This document shows, piece after piece, positions 30,177 to 39,643 of a stretch of DNA of 64,000 nt. A program made the translations under genes and the position numbers. The notes under the pieces were generated by a model, which ran no database searches, was not told the origin of the DNA, and was given only the letters and a program-made list of their open reading frames with translations. The DNA lies in contig NZ_CVSH01000052.1 of assembly GCF_001179965.1 (NCBI RefSeq), positions 1-64,000 on the forward strand. The letters run 5' to 3'. How positions within the stretch are numbered: the first letter of the stretch is position 1; each line of letters begins with the position of its first letter. This DNA comes from Candidatus Pelagibacter communis. GTDB taxonomy: Bacteria > Pseudomonadota > Alphaproteobacteria > Pelagibacterales > Pelagibacteraceae.

Positions 30177-31106
30177 CTAGTTTTTTGTTAGACCTAAATA
30201 AACATCTTCAATATCTGCATCGTCAGTTGTGATATCTAATATTTTAATATTTTGATTCGAAAAATATATAAAAATATCCTCAATCTTCATAAGGCTTTTA
30301 TCGTAGGACACAGTAATTTTATTATTATTATTAGATATAATTTTTAATTTATTTAGATCAATCTTATTTACATCAAGTTTTTTGTCTGTAGTGAAAGTAA
30401 CTATTTTTGTCTTAATTTTATCAATTAAATTTTTTGTACCATCTAAAGCTACCAAATTTCCTTTACTCAAAATTCCAATTCTATCACACATTTCCTCAGC
30501 TTCTGCTAAGTAGTGTGTCGTCAGTATTATTGTTACTCCCTGTTCATTTAAAAGTTTGACATTTTCCCACAGATTTTGTCTTAGCTCTAAGTCAACTCCT
30601 GCAGTTGGTTCATCTAAAAATAATATTGGTGGCTGATGAACTAATGCTTTTGCAATTAACAATCTTCTTTTCATTCCACCAGAAAGACTTCTTGCATAGC
30701 TATCTGACTGTTTGTCCAATGCTACCAACTTCAGAATATCATCAGTAATACGATCTTTTTTTTTGATTCCATACATACCCGCGAGTAATTCAAGAAGTTT
30801 TCTTGGGCTAAAAAAAGGATCTAAGTTAACCTCTTGTGGCACAATTCCAATTGACGCTCTAACTTGCCGTGGATTTTTATCTAAATCAAAACCCCAAACA
30901 TTTACTGTTCCTGAAGTTTTGATTACGGTTCCTGCAAGAATATTTATAAAAGTTGATTTACCTGCACCGTTTGGACCCAAAAGACCAAAAATTTCTCCCT
31001 CTTTCACCTCTAAGTTTAAATTATTTAATGCGTTAATTGTTGTAGAGCCGTTTTTTGAATATATTTTGCTTAAATTTTTTACTGATAAAACGTTTTTTTT
31101 TTCCAT
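30177..31106 (-). CDS. ABC transporter ATP-binding protein (ABC-2 / YadG type)
   Basis: This is the ATPase subunit of an export-type ABC transporter. The 309 aa show Walker A GLLGPNGAGKST, the signature SLSGGMKRRL, Walker B PILFLDEPTAGVD and a C-terminal extension of about 80 residues, typical of YadG/NodI-like subunits. No permease is adjacent; the only ABC-2 permease in the window lies at 58125-58937. In YadG/YadH systems the two genes are usually neighbours, so these may be a separated pair (inference). Divergent from polA with 47 bases between. Confidence 0.87.
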   Translation of the reverse strand: MEKKNVLSVKNLSKIYSKNGSTTINALNNLNLEVKEGEIFGLLGPNGAGKSTFINILAGTVIKTSGTVNVWGFDLDKNPRQVRASIGIVPQEVNLDPFFSPRKLLELLAGMYGIKKKDRITDDILKLVALDKQSDSYARSLSGGMKRRLLIAKALVHQPPILFLDEPTAGVDLELRQNLWENVKLLNEQGVTIILTTHYLAEAEEMCDRIGILSKGNLVALDGTKNLIDKIKTKIVTFTTDKKLDVNKIDLNKLKIISNNNNKITVSYDKSLMKIEDIFIYFSNQNIKILDITTDDADIEDVYLGLTKN

Positions 31107-31153
31107 ATTAAATTATAAATTTATAACATAGATATAAACGAAGCTAAACTTTA

Positions 31154-33925
31154 ATGACCAAAATTAAAAAAACTGATCATTTTTATTTAATTGATGGATC
31201 TGGATATATATTCAGAGCTTATTATGCACTTCCTCCATTAACAAGAAAAAGTGATGGAATGCCAACAGGCGCAGTAAGTGGATTTTGCAACATGTTATTT
31301 AAATTATTAGAGGATTCAAAGTCGAAAGAAAATTTAGACAGACCATCACATTTTGCAGTTATATTTGATTCAGCTAGAAAAAATTTTAGAAATGAGATTT
31401 ATAAAGATTATAAAGCAAATAGGTCAGATGCGCCTGATGATTTAATACCTCAATTTGATTTTATAAGGAAATCAGTTTTAGCATTTAATTTACCATCTAT
31501 AGAAATGCTTAACTATGAGGCTGATGATTTAATAGCAACATATGTTGATCAAATTTTAAAAATTGGAGCGAAAGTAACAATTGTTTCATCTGATAAAGAC
31601 TTGATGCAACTTTATAAAAAGGGTGTTCGAATTTATGACCCAATGAAGAATAAATTTATAAAAGAGGAAGATGTGCAAGATAAATTCGGTGTAACTTCTG
31701 ATAAAGTAATTGATGTTCAATCATTAGCTGGGGACAGTAGCGATAATGTACCTGGTGTGCCCGGTATAGGAGTTAAAACTGCTGCTGAACTAATTAACAA
31801 ATATGGAAACTTAGAAAATCTTTTACAAAAAGCAACTGAGATTAAACAAAATAAAAGAAGGGAAACAATTATAGAAAATAAAGAAAAAGCACTTATAAGT
31901 AAAAAGTTAGTTACTCTTAAAAAAGATGTACCGGTAAAAGAAAGATTAGAAAATTTCATTTTAAAAGAAGTGGATAAAGATAAGCTTTTTAATTTTTTAA
32001 GGGAAATGGAATTTAACAGGTTATTAAGCAGCGCAATTTCAACATATGGAGAACCAAAATTTAAAAAAGATGAAACTACATCTTCGTTTGAAAAAAGTGT
32101 TAAAATTAATACAAAAAACTATAAACTTATCGACCAAATTGATGAATTAGATGAATGGATTCATGAAGCGGAGGAAAATGGTGAGTTTGCAATTGATACA
32201 GAGACTACATCATTAGACCCCCACCAAGCTGAATTAGTGGGAATTTCAATATCAACAAAAATTGGCAAAGCGTGCTATATTCCTATTTCTCATACATCTG
32301 GGAAATGTATTGATAAGAAAAAAGTCATAAATAAATTAAGACCGATCTTAGAAGATCAATCAATAAAAAAAATCGGACAAAATATTAAATTTGATTACAT
32401 TATTTTTTACCACAATGGTGTAAATCTAAACTCACTAGAGGATACGATGTTAATTTCTTATGTTTTAGACGCAGGAAAAAATCGTCATAACATGGATACA
32501 TTATCTGAAATTCATTTAGGTCATAAACCAATTTCTTATAAAGATCTTGTTGGAACTGGTAAAAAACAAATTAATTTTAAAGACGTAGATATAAAAAAAG
32601 CTTTAGAATATGCCGCAGAAGATGCAGATATTACTTTCAGATTATATAAAATTCTTAAAACAAATCTTAACAAAGAGAAATTATTAAATATTTATGAAAT
32701 TTTTGAAAAACCTATGATTAAAATTTTAGCAAGTATGGAAATAGCAGGAATTAAAGTCGATGATAAATTTCTTAAAATTTTATCCAAAAGATTTGAAAAA
32801 AAAATTAAGGATTTAGAACAAAAAATTTTCAAAATATCTAAAAAAGAATTTAATATTGCCTCCACAAAACAATTAGGAGAAATATTATATAATGAATTAA
32901 AAATTTCTACATTAAAGAAAACAAAAAAAGGTAGTTTTGCAACTAGTGCTTCTGTTCTTGAGGATCTAGCTTTCAAAGGAAATGAGTTACCAAAACTTGT
33001 CTTAGATTGGAGACAAATATCAAAATTAAAAAATACTTATTCAGACTCACTTCAAGAACATATAAATCCAAAAACAAAAAGAGTTCATACATCCTTTCTT
33101 CTTGCAGCGACAACAACAGGCAGATTAGCATCAAGTGATCCCAATTTACAAAATATACCAATAAAAACAGAGGATGGAAAAGAGATAAGAAAATCGTTTA
33201 TTGCGGAAAAAGGAAAAAAACTAATATCAGCTGACTATAACCAAATAGAAATGAGAATATTAGCAGATTTAGCTGATGTAAAAGAATTGAAAAAAGCTTT
33301 TAAAAATAATCAAGATATCCATTCACTAACAGCTAGTCAAATTTTCAATTGTGATATCAAAAAAGTAAATGCTGATATGAGAAGAAAAGCAAAAGCAATT
33401 AATTTTGGAATTATTTATGGTATATCCCAATATGGTTTAGCAAAACAAATAATGGTATCAAACCAAGAAGCACAGGAATTTTTAAATTCTTATTTTTTAA
33501 GATTTCCAGAGATAAAAGATTATATGAGTAAAACAATAAAATTTTGTAGAAAAAGTGGGTATGTTAATAATATCTTTGGAAGAAGAAGTCACATATCAGG
33601 TATAAATGACAAAAATTTCAATGTCAGAAATTTTCAAGAGAGGGCTGCAATTAATGCCCCTATACAAGGATCTGCATCAGAAATAATGAGATTGGCAATG
33701 ATAAGGCTTAACAAAAAATTTGAGCAAACAAAAAATAATCAATGCAAAATGTTACTACAAATTCATGATGAATTAATTTTTGAAATACCGATAAATGAAG
33801 AGAAGAATTTAGTAAAATTGATTATTAATGAAATGGCAAGTGTCAAAGATAGCGATTTACACACATTTTCAACTCCTTTAACAGTAGATGTAAATACTGG
33901 TGAAAATTGGGGTATACTTCATTGA
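31154..33925 (+). CDS. polA: DNA polymerase I
   Basis: PolA fills gaps and removes RNA primers in replication and repair. All three domains are kept in 923 aa. The 5'-3' exonuclease spans about 1-300 (YEADDLIATY, SSDKDLMQL). The 3'-5' proofreading domain spans about 330-515, with the metal-binding D348 and E350 in AIDTET and a late AAEDADITFRLY motif. The polymerase domain fills the rest, with TTGRLASSDPNLQNIP, SADYNQIEMRI, RRKAKAINFGIIYGIS and QIHDELIFE. An intact proofreading site is notable because some bacteria have lost it. Confidence 0.97.
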   Translation: MTKIKKTDHFYLIDGSGYIFRAYYALPPLTRKSDGMPTGAVSGFCNMLFKLLEDSKSKENLDRPSHFAVIFDSARKNFRNEIYKDYKANRSDAPDDLIPQFDFIRKSVLAFNLPSIEMLNYEADDLIATYVDQILKIGAKVTIVSSDKDLMQLYKKGVRIYDPMKNKFIKEEDVQDKFGVTSDKVIDVQSLAGDSSDNVPGVPGIGVKTAAELINKYGNLENLLQKATEIKQNKRRETIIENKEKALISKKLVTLKKDVPVKERLENFILKEVDKDKLFNFLREMEFNRLLSSAISTYGEPKFKKDETTSSFEKSVKINTKNYKLIDQIDELDEWIHEAEENGEFAIDTETTSLDPHQAELVGISISTKIGKACYIPISHTSGKCIDKKKVINKLRPILEDQSIKKIGQNIKFDYIIFYHNGVNLNSLEDTMLISYVLDAGKNRHNMDTLSEIHLGHKPISYKDLVGTGKKQINFKDVDIKKALEYAAEDADITFRLYKILKTNLNKEKLLNIYEIFEKPMIKILASMEIAGIKVDDKFLKILSKRFEKKIKDLEQKIFKISKKEFNIASTKQLGEILYNELKISTLKKTKKGSFATSASVLEDLAFKGNELPKLVLDWRQISKLKNTYSDSLQEHINPKTKRVHTSFLLAATTTGRLASSDPNLQNIPIKTEDGKEIRKSFIAEKGKKLISADYNQIEMRILADLADVKELKKAFKNNQDIHSLTASQIFNCDIKKVNADMRRKAKAINFGIIYGISQYGLAKQIMVSNQEAQEFLNSYFLRFPEIKDYMSKTIKFCRKSGYVNNIFGRRSHISGINDKNFNVRNFQERAAINAPIQGSASEIMRLAMIRLNKKFEQTKNNQCKMLLQIHDELIFEIPINEEKNLVKLIINEMASVKDSDLHTFSTPLTVDVNTGENWGILH

Positions 33926-33934
33926 TTAGATTTC

Positions 33935-33963
33935 TTGCCCAAATTAGAACAATTTAGTATTTT
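33935..33963 (+). promoter_or_regulatory. Weak candidate promoter for chvI-chvG
   Basis: TTGCCC (33935-33940) and TATTTT (33958-33963) are 17 bases apart in the 49-base gap after polA. The predicted start would be about 33970, about five bases before the chvI ATG. Both hexamers deviate from consensus, so read-through from polA is an equally good explanation. Confidence 0.35.
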
Positions 33964-33974
33964 TAATAGTATTA

Positions 33975-34676
33975 ATGACACAAACAATAGCATTAATAGA
34001 TGATGATAGGAACATACTTACCAGTATAAGTATAGCTCTAGAAAAAGAAGGATTTAAAGTACAAACATACCTAGATGGAGAGAGTGCCTTAATTGGACTA
34101 ACGAGGCAACCACCAGATTTAGCAATAATTGATATTAAAATGCCAAAAATGGACGGTGAGGAACTATTAAAAAAATTGAGAAAAAAAACATCTATGCCAG
34201 TGATATTTTTGACATCTAAAGATGATGAGATAGATGAATTGTTAGGACTTAAGTTAGGCGCAGATGATTTTGTTAAAAAATCAGGTGGATTTTCAATTAA
34301 AGTTCTAATTGAGAGAATAAGAGTTCAACTACGAAAAAAAACTCAAACTAATATTGAGGAAAATAAAAATATTATATCACATGGAAAGCTTAAACTTGAC
34401 CCATCACAACTTGAGTGTGAGTGGGGTGGGAAACAGTTGCCTGACAAACTTACAACAACAGAATTTTTAATCGTGCAAGAACTTGCAAAAAGACCTGGAA
34501 TTATTAAAGAGAGATCACAGTTAATGGATATTGCATATAGAGAGGATACAGATATTGAAGATAGAACAATAGATAGTCATGTCAAAAGGATAAGAAAGAA
34601 ATTTAAAAAGGTTGATACAAGTTTTTCCGCAATAGAAACTCGCTATGGAAGTGGCTACAGGTGGAATGTTAGTTAA
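33975..34676 (+). CDS. chvI: OmpR-type response regulator ChvI
   Basis: ChvI regulates envelope, acid-stress and carbon responses in alphaproteobacteria with the kinase ChvG. The 233 aa have the receiver domain (LIDDDRN, phospho-Asp in IIDIKMPKMDG, TS in FLTSKDDE, K in FVKKSGG) and a winged-helix DNA-binding domain (ERSQLMDIAY, DRTIDSHVKRIRKKF, YGSGYRW). The kinase gene begins two bases after its stop. The assignment to ChvI instead of another OmpR regulator rests on this pairing and on ahcY downstream. Confidence 0.88.
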   Translation: MTQTIALIDDDRNILTSISIALEKEGFKVQTYLDGESALIGLTRQPPDLAIIDIKMPKMDGEELLKKLRKKTSMPVIFLTSKDDEIDELLGLKLGADDFVKKSGGFSIKVLIERIRVQLRKKTQTNIEENKNIISHGKLKLDPSQLECEWGGKQLPDKLTTTEFLIVQELAKRPGIIKERSQLMDIAYREDTDIEDRTIDSHVKRIRKKFKKVDTSFSAIETRYGSGYRWNVS

Positions 34677-34678
34677 AT

Positions 34679-36214
34679 ATGGTATCTTTAATAAAGGACC
34701 TTTCTATACTAAGAAAATTTCTTTTCATTAATCTAATTGTTTTTATTATTATCGGGATTTTAACTTTGGTTTATTTAAAGAGCATACAACCAGGATTAAT
34801 AAAGAAAAAAACTTCAAATCATATTAGAGTTATTGACAATACAATTGATCATTTACAAAGACTAAGTATTGAATTTAATGAAAAAGATATTAAAAAATTT
34901 CTGCTATCAACACGTTTTCTATTTCAAAATCTTGATAGAGTAATATTTATTGATGTTAAGAATAATCTAATTGCTGATACAGATACATTAGATTTGGACC
35001 CACGTTCCTTCTCCCAAAGATTAGATGTTGTAGAATTTGAAGACCTTACAAATAAGAAAAAAGTCGAAATTGAGGTTAAAAAAGATAGTGGTGGTAAAAA
35101 AATATTAACAATTAAAGAAATTGTAGATAATTATGCAGCTTCTAGAGATTATGGAAGACCTTATACGTTGACCCAGGAATTTTACGATAGATATGTTCTA
35201 ACAACTATTAAAAACGTTTCGTTAAATAATGAGAACGTTGGATACATATTAATATCGGAAAACTCAAATGAAATTAAATCAGCAATAGATGAGAGAAAAA
35301 TTTTCATAATAAGAACTGCAATTTTAGTTGCGATCGTAATTCTTGTATTTTCCATTGTTCTGAATAGATTTTTTCTTAAACCAATAGGAAACTTAGTTGA
35401 TTATACTAAAATAATAAAAAGTAAGAGTGATAAAAAAACAAAGATTGAAAATCTTAAAAAAAGAAAAGATGAACTTGGAATATTAACAAACTCACTTGAA
35501 GATATGACCCAAGAACTTCAAAATAGAGTCAATACTGCAGAAAATTTTTCAACAGACTTAGTGCATGAAATAAGAAATCCTTTAGCGTCTCTTAAAAGTG
35601 CATCTGAAATTATATCCGAGACTGAAGATAAAAACCAAAGAGATAAATTAGTGAATATTTTGAGTCATGATGTTGAAAGAATAGAAAGATTAATCACAGA
35701 TTATTCTCAAATGTTAAAAGATGAGGTAGCAATCACAAAAGAGCAAATGAATAAAATTGATCTTAAAGAAATAGTGAACTCAGTTGTTGATGATTTTAAC
35801 AGTATTTATCTACCCAAACGGGGAATTAAAATATCATTAGAGATAAACAATCAATATAAAAAATTTGAGATATACGGTATTGAAAATAGAATTGAACAAA
35901 TTTTAGCCAATCTTTTAGAAAATTCGATTTCTTTTAGCGAGGATAACAAGGAGATAATTGTAAAATTGAGCAAAGATAAAAATAAAAAAATTACACTTGA
36001 TGTTATCGATGAGGGAATTGGATTTAAGGAAAAAGATACAAGTAAAATATTTAAAAGATTTTATAGTAACAGACCTGAAAAATTTGGTGAACATTCTGGT
36101 TTGGGTTTAAATATTGTAAAAAATTTAATAGATTTGCATGGAGGGAAAATCATCGCAGGGAATAATTTGAACAAAAAAGGTGCTAAAATTGAGATTATTT
36201 TCCCAAATGCTTAA
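34679..36214 (+). CDS. chvG: Sensor histidine kinase ChvG
   Basis: This is a membrane kinase of 511 aa for ChvI. Two transmembrane segments (about residues 13-30 and 210-228) flank a periplasmic sensor domain of roughly 180 residues, followed by HAMP, a dimerisation domain with the phospho-histidine in DLVHEIRNPLASL, and an ATPase domain with N box (NLLENSISF), DEGIGF and GLGLNIVKNLIDLHGG. In rhizobia the genes after chvG are hprK and PTS components before ahcY; these are absent here and ahcY comes next. Confidence 0.9.
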   Translation: MVSLIKDLSILRKFLFINLIVFIIIGILTLVYLKSIQPGLIKKKTSNHIRVIDNTIDHLQRLSIEFNEKDIKKFLLSTRFLFQNLDRVIFIDVKNNLIADTDTLDLDPRSFSQRLDVVEFEDLTNKKKVEIEVKKDSGGKKILTIKEIVDNYAASRDYGRPYTLTQEFYDRYVLTTIKNVSLNNENVGYILISENSNEIKSAIDERKIFIIRTAILVAIVILVFSIVLNRFFLKPIGNLVDYTKIIKSKSDKKTKIENLKKRKDELGILTNSLEDMTQELQNRVNTAENFSTDLVHEIRNPLASLKSASEIISETEDKNQRDKLVNILSHDVERIERLITDYSQMLKDEVAITKEQMNKIDLKEIVNSVVDDFNSIYLPKRGIKISLEINNQYKKFEIYGIENRIEQILANLLENSISFSEDNKEIIVKLSKDKNKKITLDVIDEGIGFKEKDTSKIFKRFYSNRPEKFGEHSGLGLNIVKNLIDLHGGKIIAGNNLNKKGAKIEIIFPNA

Positions 36215-36221
36215 AGTAAAG

Positions 36222-36250
36222 TTGATTAATCAATAATATGTTGTTAAACA
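36222..36250 (+). promoter_or_regulatory. Candidate promoter for ahcY, near-leaderless
   Basis: TTGATT (36222-36227) and TAAACA (36245-36250) are 17 bases apart in the 45-base gap between chvG and ahcY. The predicted transcript start at about 36257 leaves a leader of roughly three bases before the ATG at 36260. No Shine-Dalgarno is visible there. Confidence 0.5.
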
Positions 36251-36259
36251 TTCCATCTT

Positions 36260-37546
36260 ATGACCGATTATAAAGTTAAAGATATATCCGAAGCAGAATT
36301 TGGAAGAAAAGAAATTTCATTAGCAGAAACAGAAATGCCAGGATTAATGGCTTTGAGAAAAGAATACAAAGGTAAAAAACCTCTTAAGGGTGCAAAAATA
36401 TTAGGATGCTTACATATGACTATCCAGACAGCTGTTTTGATAGAAACTCTTGTTGATCTAGGAGCCGAAGTTAGATGGTCATCATGTAATATCTTTTCTA
36501 CACAAGATCATGCTGCCGCAGCTATTGCAAAAGCTGGAATACCAGTTTTCGCTTGGAAAGGTGAAACGGAGGAAGAATATTGGTGGTGTGTAAGACAAAC
36601 AATTGAAGGTAAAAAGGACTGGAAGCCAAATATGATTTTGGATGATGGTGGTGATTTAACTGCATTAATGCACAAAGATTATAAAAATTTAATGAAAGAT
36701 ATAAAAGGCTTAAGCGAGGAAACTACAACTGGTGTTTTAGCTTTGAAAAAAATGGAAGAACAAGGAACACTTTTAGTACCAGCAATTAATGTAAACGACT
36801 CAGTTACAAAGTCTAAATTTGATAATTTGTATGGATGTAGAGAGAGCTTAGTTGACGGAATTAAAAGAGCAACTGATGTAATGATGTCGGGAAAAGTCGC
36901 AATTGTTGCAGGTTTTGGTGATGTTGGAAAAGGAAGCGCAGCTTCTTTAAGACAAAGTGGTGCAAGAGTTATGGTAACAGAGACTGATCCTATTTGTGCT
37001 CTTCAAGCAGCTATGGAAGGTTATGAAGTTGTTTTAATGGATGAGATGATTGGACAAGCAGATATCGTTGTTACTGCTACAGGTAATAAAGATATTGTTA
37101 CAGCAGATCATATGAGAGCGATGAAAGATAGATCAATATTATGTAATATTGGACATTTTGATAATGAAATACAAGTAGAGGCTCTTAAAAACTACAAGTG
37201 GGATGAAATTAAACCTCAAGTTCACGAAATTACTTTTCCAGATAACAAAAGAATTATTTTATTAGCTGAAGGAAGATTGGTTAACTTAGGATGTGCAACT
37301 GGTCACCCAAGTTTTGTAATGAGTGCTTCTTTTACAAACCAAGTAACAGCGCAAATTGAACTTTGGAATAATTCGGACAAATATGAAAATAAAGTATATG
37401 TTTTACCTAAACATTTAGATGAGAAAGTTGCAAGGCTACATCTTGAGAAAGTTGGAGCAAAATTAACTCCTTTATCAAAAGACCAAGCAGATTATATAAG
37501 TGTTAAACCAGAGGGTCCGTATAAACCAGATGCATATCGCTACTAG
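36260..37546 (+). CDS. ahcY: S-adenosylhomocysteine hydrolase
   Basis: AhcY splits S-adenosylhomocysteine into adenosine and homocysteine, closing the methyl cycle that also involves metX in this window. The 428 aa are complete, with the substrate-binding [13 protein letters not shown], the NAD-binding [10 protein letters not shown] and the C-terminal [12 protein letters not shown] that ends with the conserved lysine and tyrosine. The end overlaps tsaE by 17 bases. A probable own promoter lies immediately upstream. Confidence 0.97.
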   Translation: MTDYKVKDISEAEFGRKEISLAETEMPGLMALRKEYKGKKPLKGAKILGCLHMTIQTAVLIETLVDLGAEVRWSSCNIFSTQDHAAAAIAKAGIPVFAWKGETEEEYWWCVRQTIEGKKDWKPNMILDDGGDLTALMHKDYKNLMKDIKGLSEETTTGVLALKKMEEQGTLLVPAINVNDSVTKSKFDNLYGCRESLVDGIKRATDVMMSGKVAIVAGFGDVGKGSAASLRQSGARVMVTETDPICALQAAMEGYEVVLMDEMIGQADIVVTATGNKDIVTADHMRAMKDRSILCNIGHFDNEIQVEALKNYKWDEIKPQVHEITFPDNKRIILLAEGRLVNLGCATGHPSFVMSASFTNQVTAQIELWNNSDKYENKVYVLPKHLDEKVARLHLEKVGAKLTPLSKDQADYISVKPEGPYKPDAYRY

Positions 37547-38015
37547 TGGTAGCAAAATAGACATATCAAAAGAAAGCCTAACAGCTAAAATTGCTAAAAA
37601 ATTCTCAAAAGTATTAAAGCATGGTGATATAGTTTTTTTGTATGGAGATATAGGAGCTGGTAAAACTACATTCGTAAGATATTTGATTAATTCTCTAGAA
37701 AAAGAAAAAAAAATTAAATTAAGCGAGATCACATCACCGACTTTTAGTATTTTAAATGAGTATGAGATCAAAGATATAAAAATTAGACATTATGATTTAT
37801 TTAGAATAAAAAATTCTCAAGAGATCAAAAATATAGGTATGTTTGAAAACTCACAAAATTTTCTCACATTTATTGAATGGCCAGAAAAAATTAAAAAAAA
37901 AATTGGTAATAATTATAACCTTTTTTTTAAATACAATTTTAAGTCAGAAAAAAGATTTTTAGAATTTAGAAATAAAAAAAAGGTTCATATATTTAATGTT
38001 AAAAATAAATCATAA
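37530..38015 (+). CDS. tsaE: tRNA threonylcarbamoyladenosine synthesis ATPase TsaE
   Basis: TsaE is the ATPase that works with TsaB-TsaD in making t6A37 in tRNA. The P-loop GDIGAGKTT and the following [12 protein letters not shown] and HYDLFRI segments are diagnostic. I chose the ATG at 37530 (overlap of 17 bases with ahcY); an upstream start at 37500 would add 10 residues read through ahcY. Length is 161 aa. Followed with a 20-base overlap by the AmgK-like kinase, the standard alphaproteobacterial tsaE-amgK-murU order. Confidence 0.92.
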   Translation: MHIATSGSKIDISKESLTAKIAKKFSKVLKHGDIVFLYGDIGAGKTTFVRYLINSLEKEKKIKLSEITSPTFSILNEYEIKDIKIRHYDLFRIKNSQEIKNIGMFENSQNFLTFIEWPEKIKKKIGNNYNLFFKYNFKSEKRFLEFRNKKKVHIFNVKNKS

Positions 38016-38961
38016 ACTTCATAAAATAAAAGGAGATGCCTCTTTCAGAGAGTTTTATAGAAAAAAAATAAAATCGAAAAGCAGCATTATTATTTTCTCA
38101 AAAAAAGAAAAAAGAAAAAACTTATTAATTTACGATGCTATAAATAAAATCCTTATCATGAATAAATTTGTTGCTCCTAAATTAATATATCAAGAATATA
38201 AAAATAATTTTATTGAAGTAAAAGATTTAGGAAAGGAGACAGCGCTTGATGTTATCAGAAGAAAAAAAAGTAAATTTTCAATTTTTGAGAAAATAATTGA
38301 ATTATTAATAAAAATGCAAGGGATAAAAACAAAAAAAATAAAAAATTTTCAAAACCAGTTTTATAAAATACCTATTTATAATAATAAAATGCTTTTCAAT
38401 GAGGCAAAACTCTTTTGTGATTGGTATGTTCCTGAAAATGCAAAAAAAAATAAATCTAAAATAAACAAAATATTAGTTAAAAAAATTAAAAACCTTTTAA
38501 ATAATTTGAAACTCAAAAATGATACTTTTGTGCACAGAGATTTTCATGTGTCGAACCTTATGTATTTTAAAAATAAATTAGCTTTTATTGACACTCAAGA
38601 TGCGGTCATAGGCAATCAAGCTTATGATCTCGTATCTTTAGTAGATGATGTAAGATACAAAACACCAAAAGATTTTAAAAAAAAAATTTATGATTTCTAT
38701 TTTAAAAAAAATAAGAAAAATATAAATAAAAATTATTTCTTAAACGATTTTGAAATTCTGTCTGTACTAAGGAACTTAAAAATAATTGGAATATTTACCA
38801 GATTAGCAAAAAGAGATAACAAGAAATTATATTTAAAATTAATACCCTACACATGGAGATTAATAGACTTGAGATGCCAAAATAACGATTTATTGAAAGA
38901 TCTTAAGATTTTTCTTCACAAATATTTTTCGAAAAAAATTAGAAATAAATATGGAAATTAA
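37996..38961 (+). CDS. amgK: AmgK-like sugar kinase (anomeric MurNAc/GlcNAc kinase)
   Basis: This is a phosphotransferase-fold kinase of 321 aa. Features are the GDASFREFYRK N-terminal motif of the AmgK group, the catalytic HRDFHVSNLMYF segment and the metal-binding FIDTQDA. AmgK phosphorylates MurNAc or GlcNAc at C1 so that MurU can make UDP-MurNAc, bypassing de novo synthesis. It overlaps tsaE by 20 bases and murU by 11. The neighbour murU makes this assignment better than a generic aminoglycoside phosphotransferase. Confidence 0.85.
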   Translation: MLKINHKLHKIKGDASFREFYRKKIKSKSSIIIFSKKEKRKNLLIYDAINKILIMNKFVAPKLIYQEYKNNFIEVKDLGKETALDVIRRKKSKFSIFEKIIELLIKMQGIKTKKIKNFQNQFYKIPIYNNKMLFNEAKLFCDWYVPENAKKNKSKINKILVKKIKNLLNNLKLKNDTFVHRDFHVSNLMYFKNKLAFIDTQDAVIGNQAYDLVSLVDDVRYKTPKDFKKKIYDFYFKKNKKNINKNYFLNDFEILSVLRNLKIIGIFTRLAKRDNKKLYLKLIPYTWRLIDLRCQNNDLLKDLKIFLHKYFSKKIRNKYGN

Positions 38962-39643
38962 AACTGCTATCATATTATGTGCTGGTTACGGAAGAAGGCT
39001 AAACCCTTTAACACTCGATAAACCAAAACCATTATTAGACTTATTTAATAAAACTTTACTTGAACATACCTTAAACCTTTTAGAAAAATTAAATATTAAA
39101 AAAGTAAAATTAAACACCTTTTATTTACCAAAAAAAATTGAAAATTTTTTTATTAATAAAAACTTTAAACTTGAAATAGACATTATTCATGATGGTGAGA
39201 AAATTTTAGATACCGGTGGTGGAATTTTTAATATGATTAAAAACCTAAATGACGAAGATTTTTTAGTTTTTAATCCTGATACTTTTTGGGATGAAAATTA
39301 CTTAGAATATATAGAAAAAATGGAGAAACTTTATTTTAATCACAACATCAAAAATATATTATTAACAGTTCACAAAAATTTAAGTTTCGATAAAAATTTA
39401 AATGGGGATTTTAATTTAAATATAAATAAATTGAGCAGAGATAATCCAAGACAATTTATTTATACAGGGTGTCAAATTTTGAATAAAAAAATTTTCTCTA
39501 ATTTTACAAATAGTAAATTTTCAATAAATGATGTCTGGAATACTTTAATCAAAGAAAATAATTTATTTGGTTTTGAAAGTAAAAATAAATTTATACATGT
39601 TACTGATATTAAAGTTTATAAAAGTTTATTAAAAAACAATTAA
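38951..39643 (+). CDS. murU: N-acetylmuramate-1-phosphate uridylyltransferase MurU
   Basis: This nucleotidyltransferase of 230 aa converts MurNAc-1-phosphate plus UTP to UDP-MurNAc in peptidoglycan recycling. The N-terminal signature AIILCAGYGRRLNPLT with DKPKPLLDL is clear, followed by GGGIFNMIKNL and the metal-binding aspartate in FNPDTFW. It overlaps the amgK end by 11 bases and the convergent gpmA end by 15. Together with the ampG-like gene it completes an import and salvage route (inference). Confidence 0.87.
   Translation: MEIKTAIILCAGYGRRLNPLTLDKPKPLLDLFNKTLLEHTLNLLEKLNIKKVKLNTFYLPKKIENFFINKNFKLEIDIIHDGEKILDTGGGIFNMIKNLNDEDFLVFNPDTFWDENYLEYIEKMEKLYFNHNIKNILLTVHKNLSFDKNLNGDFNLNINKLSRDNPRQFIYTGCQILNKKIFSNFTNSKFSINDVWNTLIKENNLFGFESKNKFIHVTDIKVYKSLLKNN

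Noticed and set aside
36215-36259. SAH or SAM riboswitch upstream of ahcY
   Set aside because: The gap is only 45 bases, AT-rich and contains a likely promoter; no aptamer core is visible.
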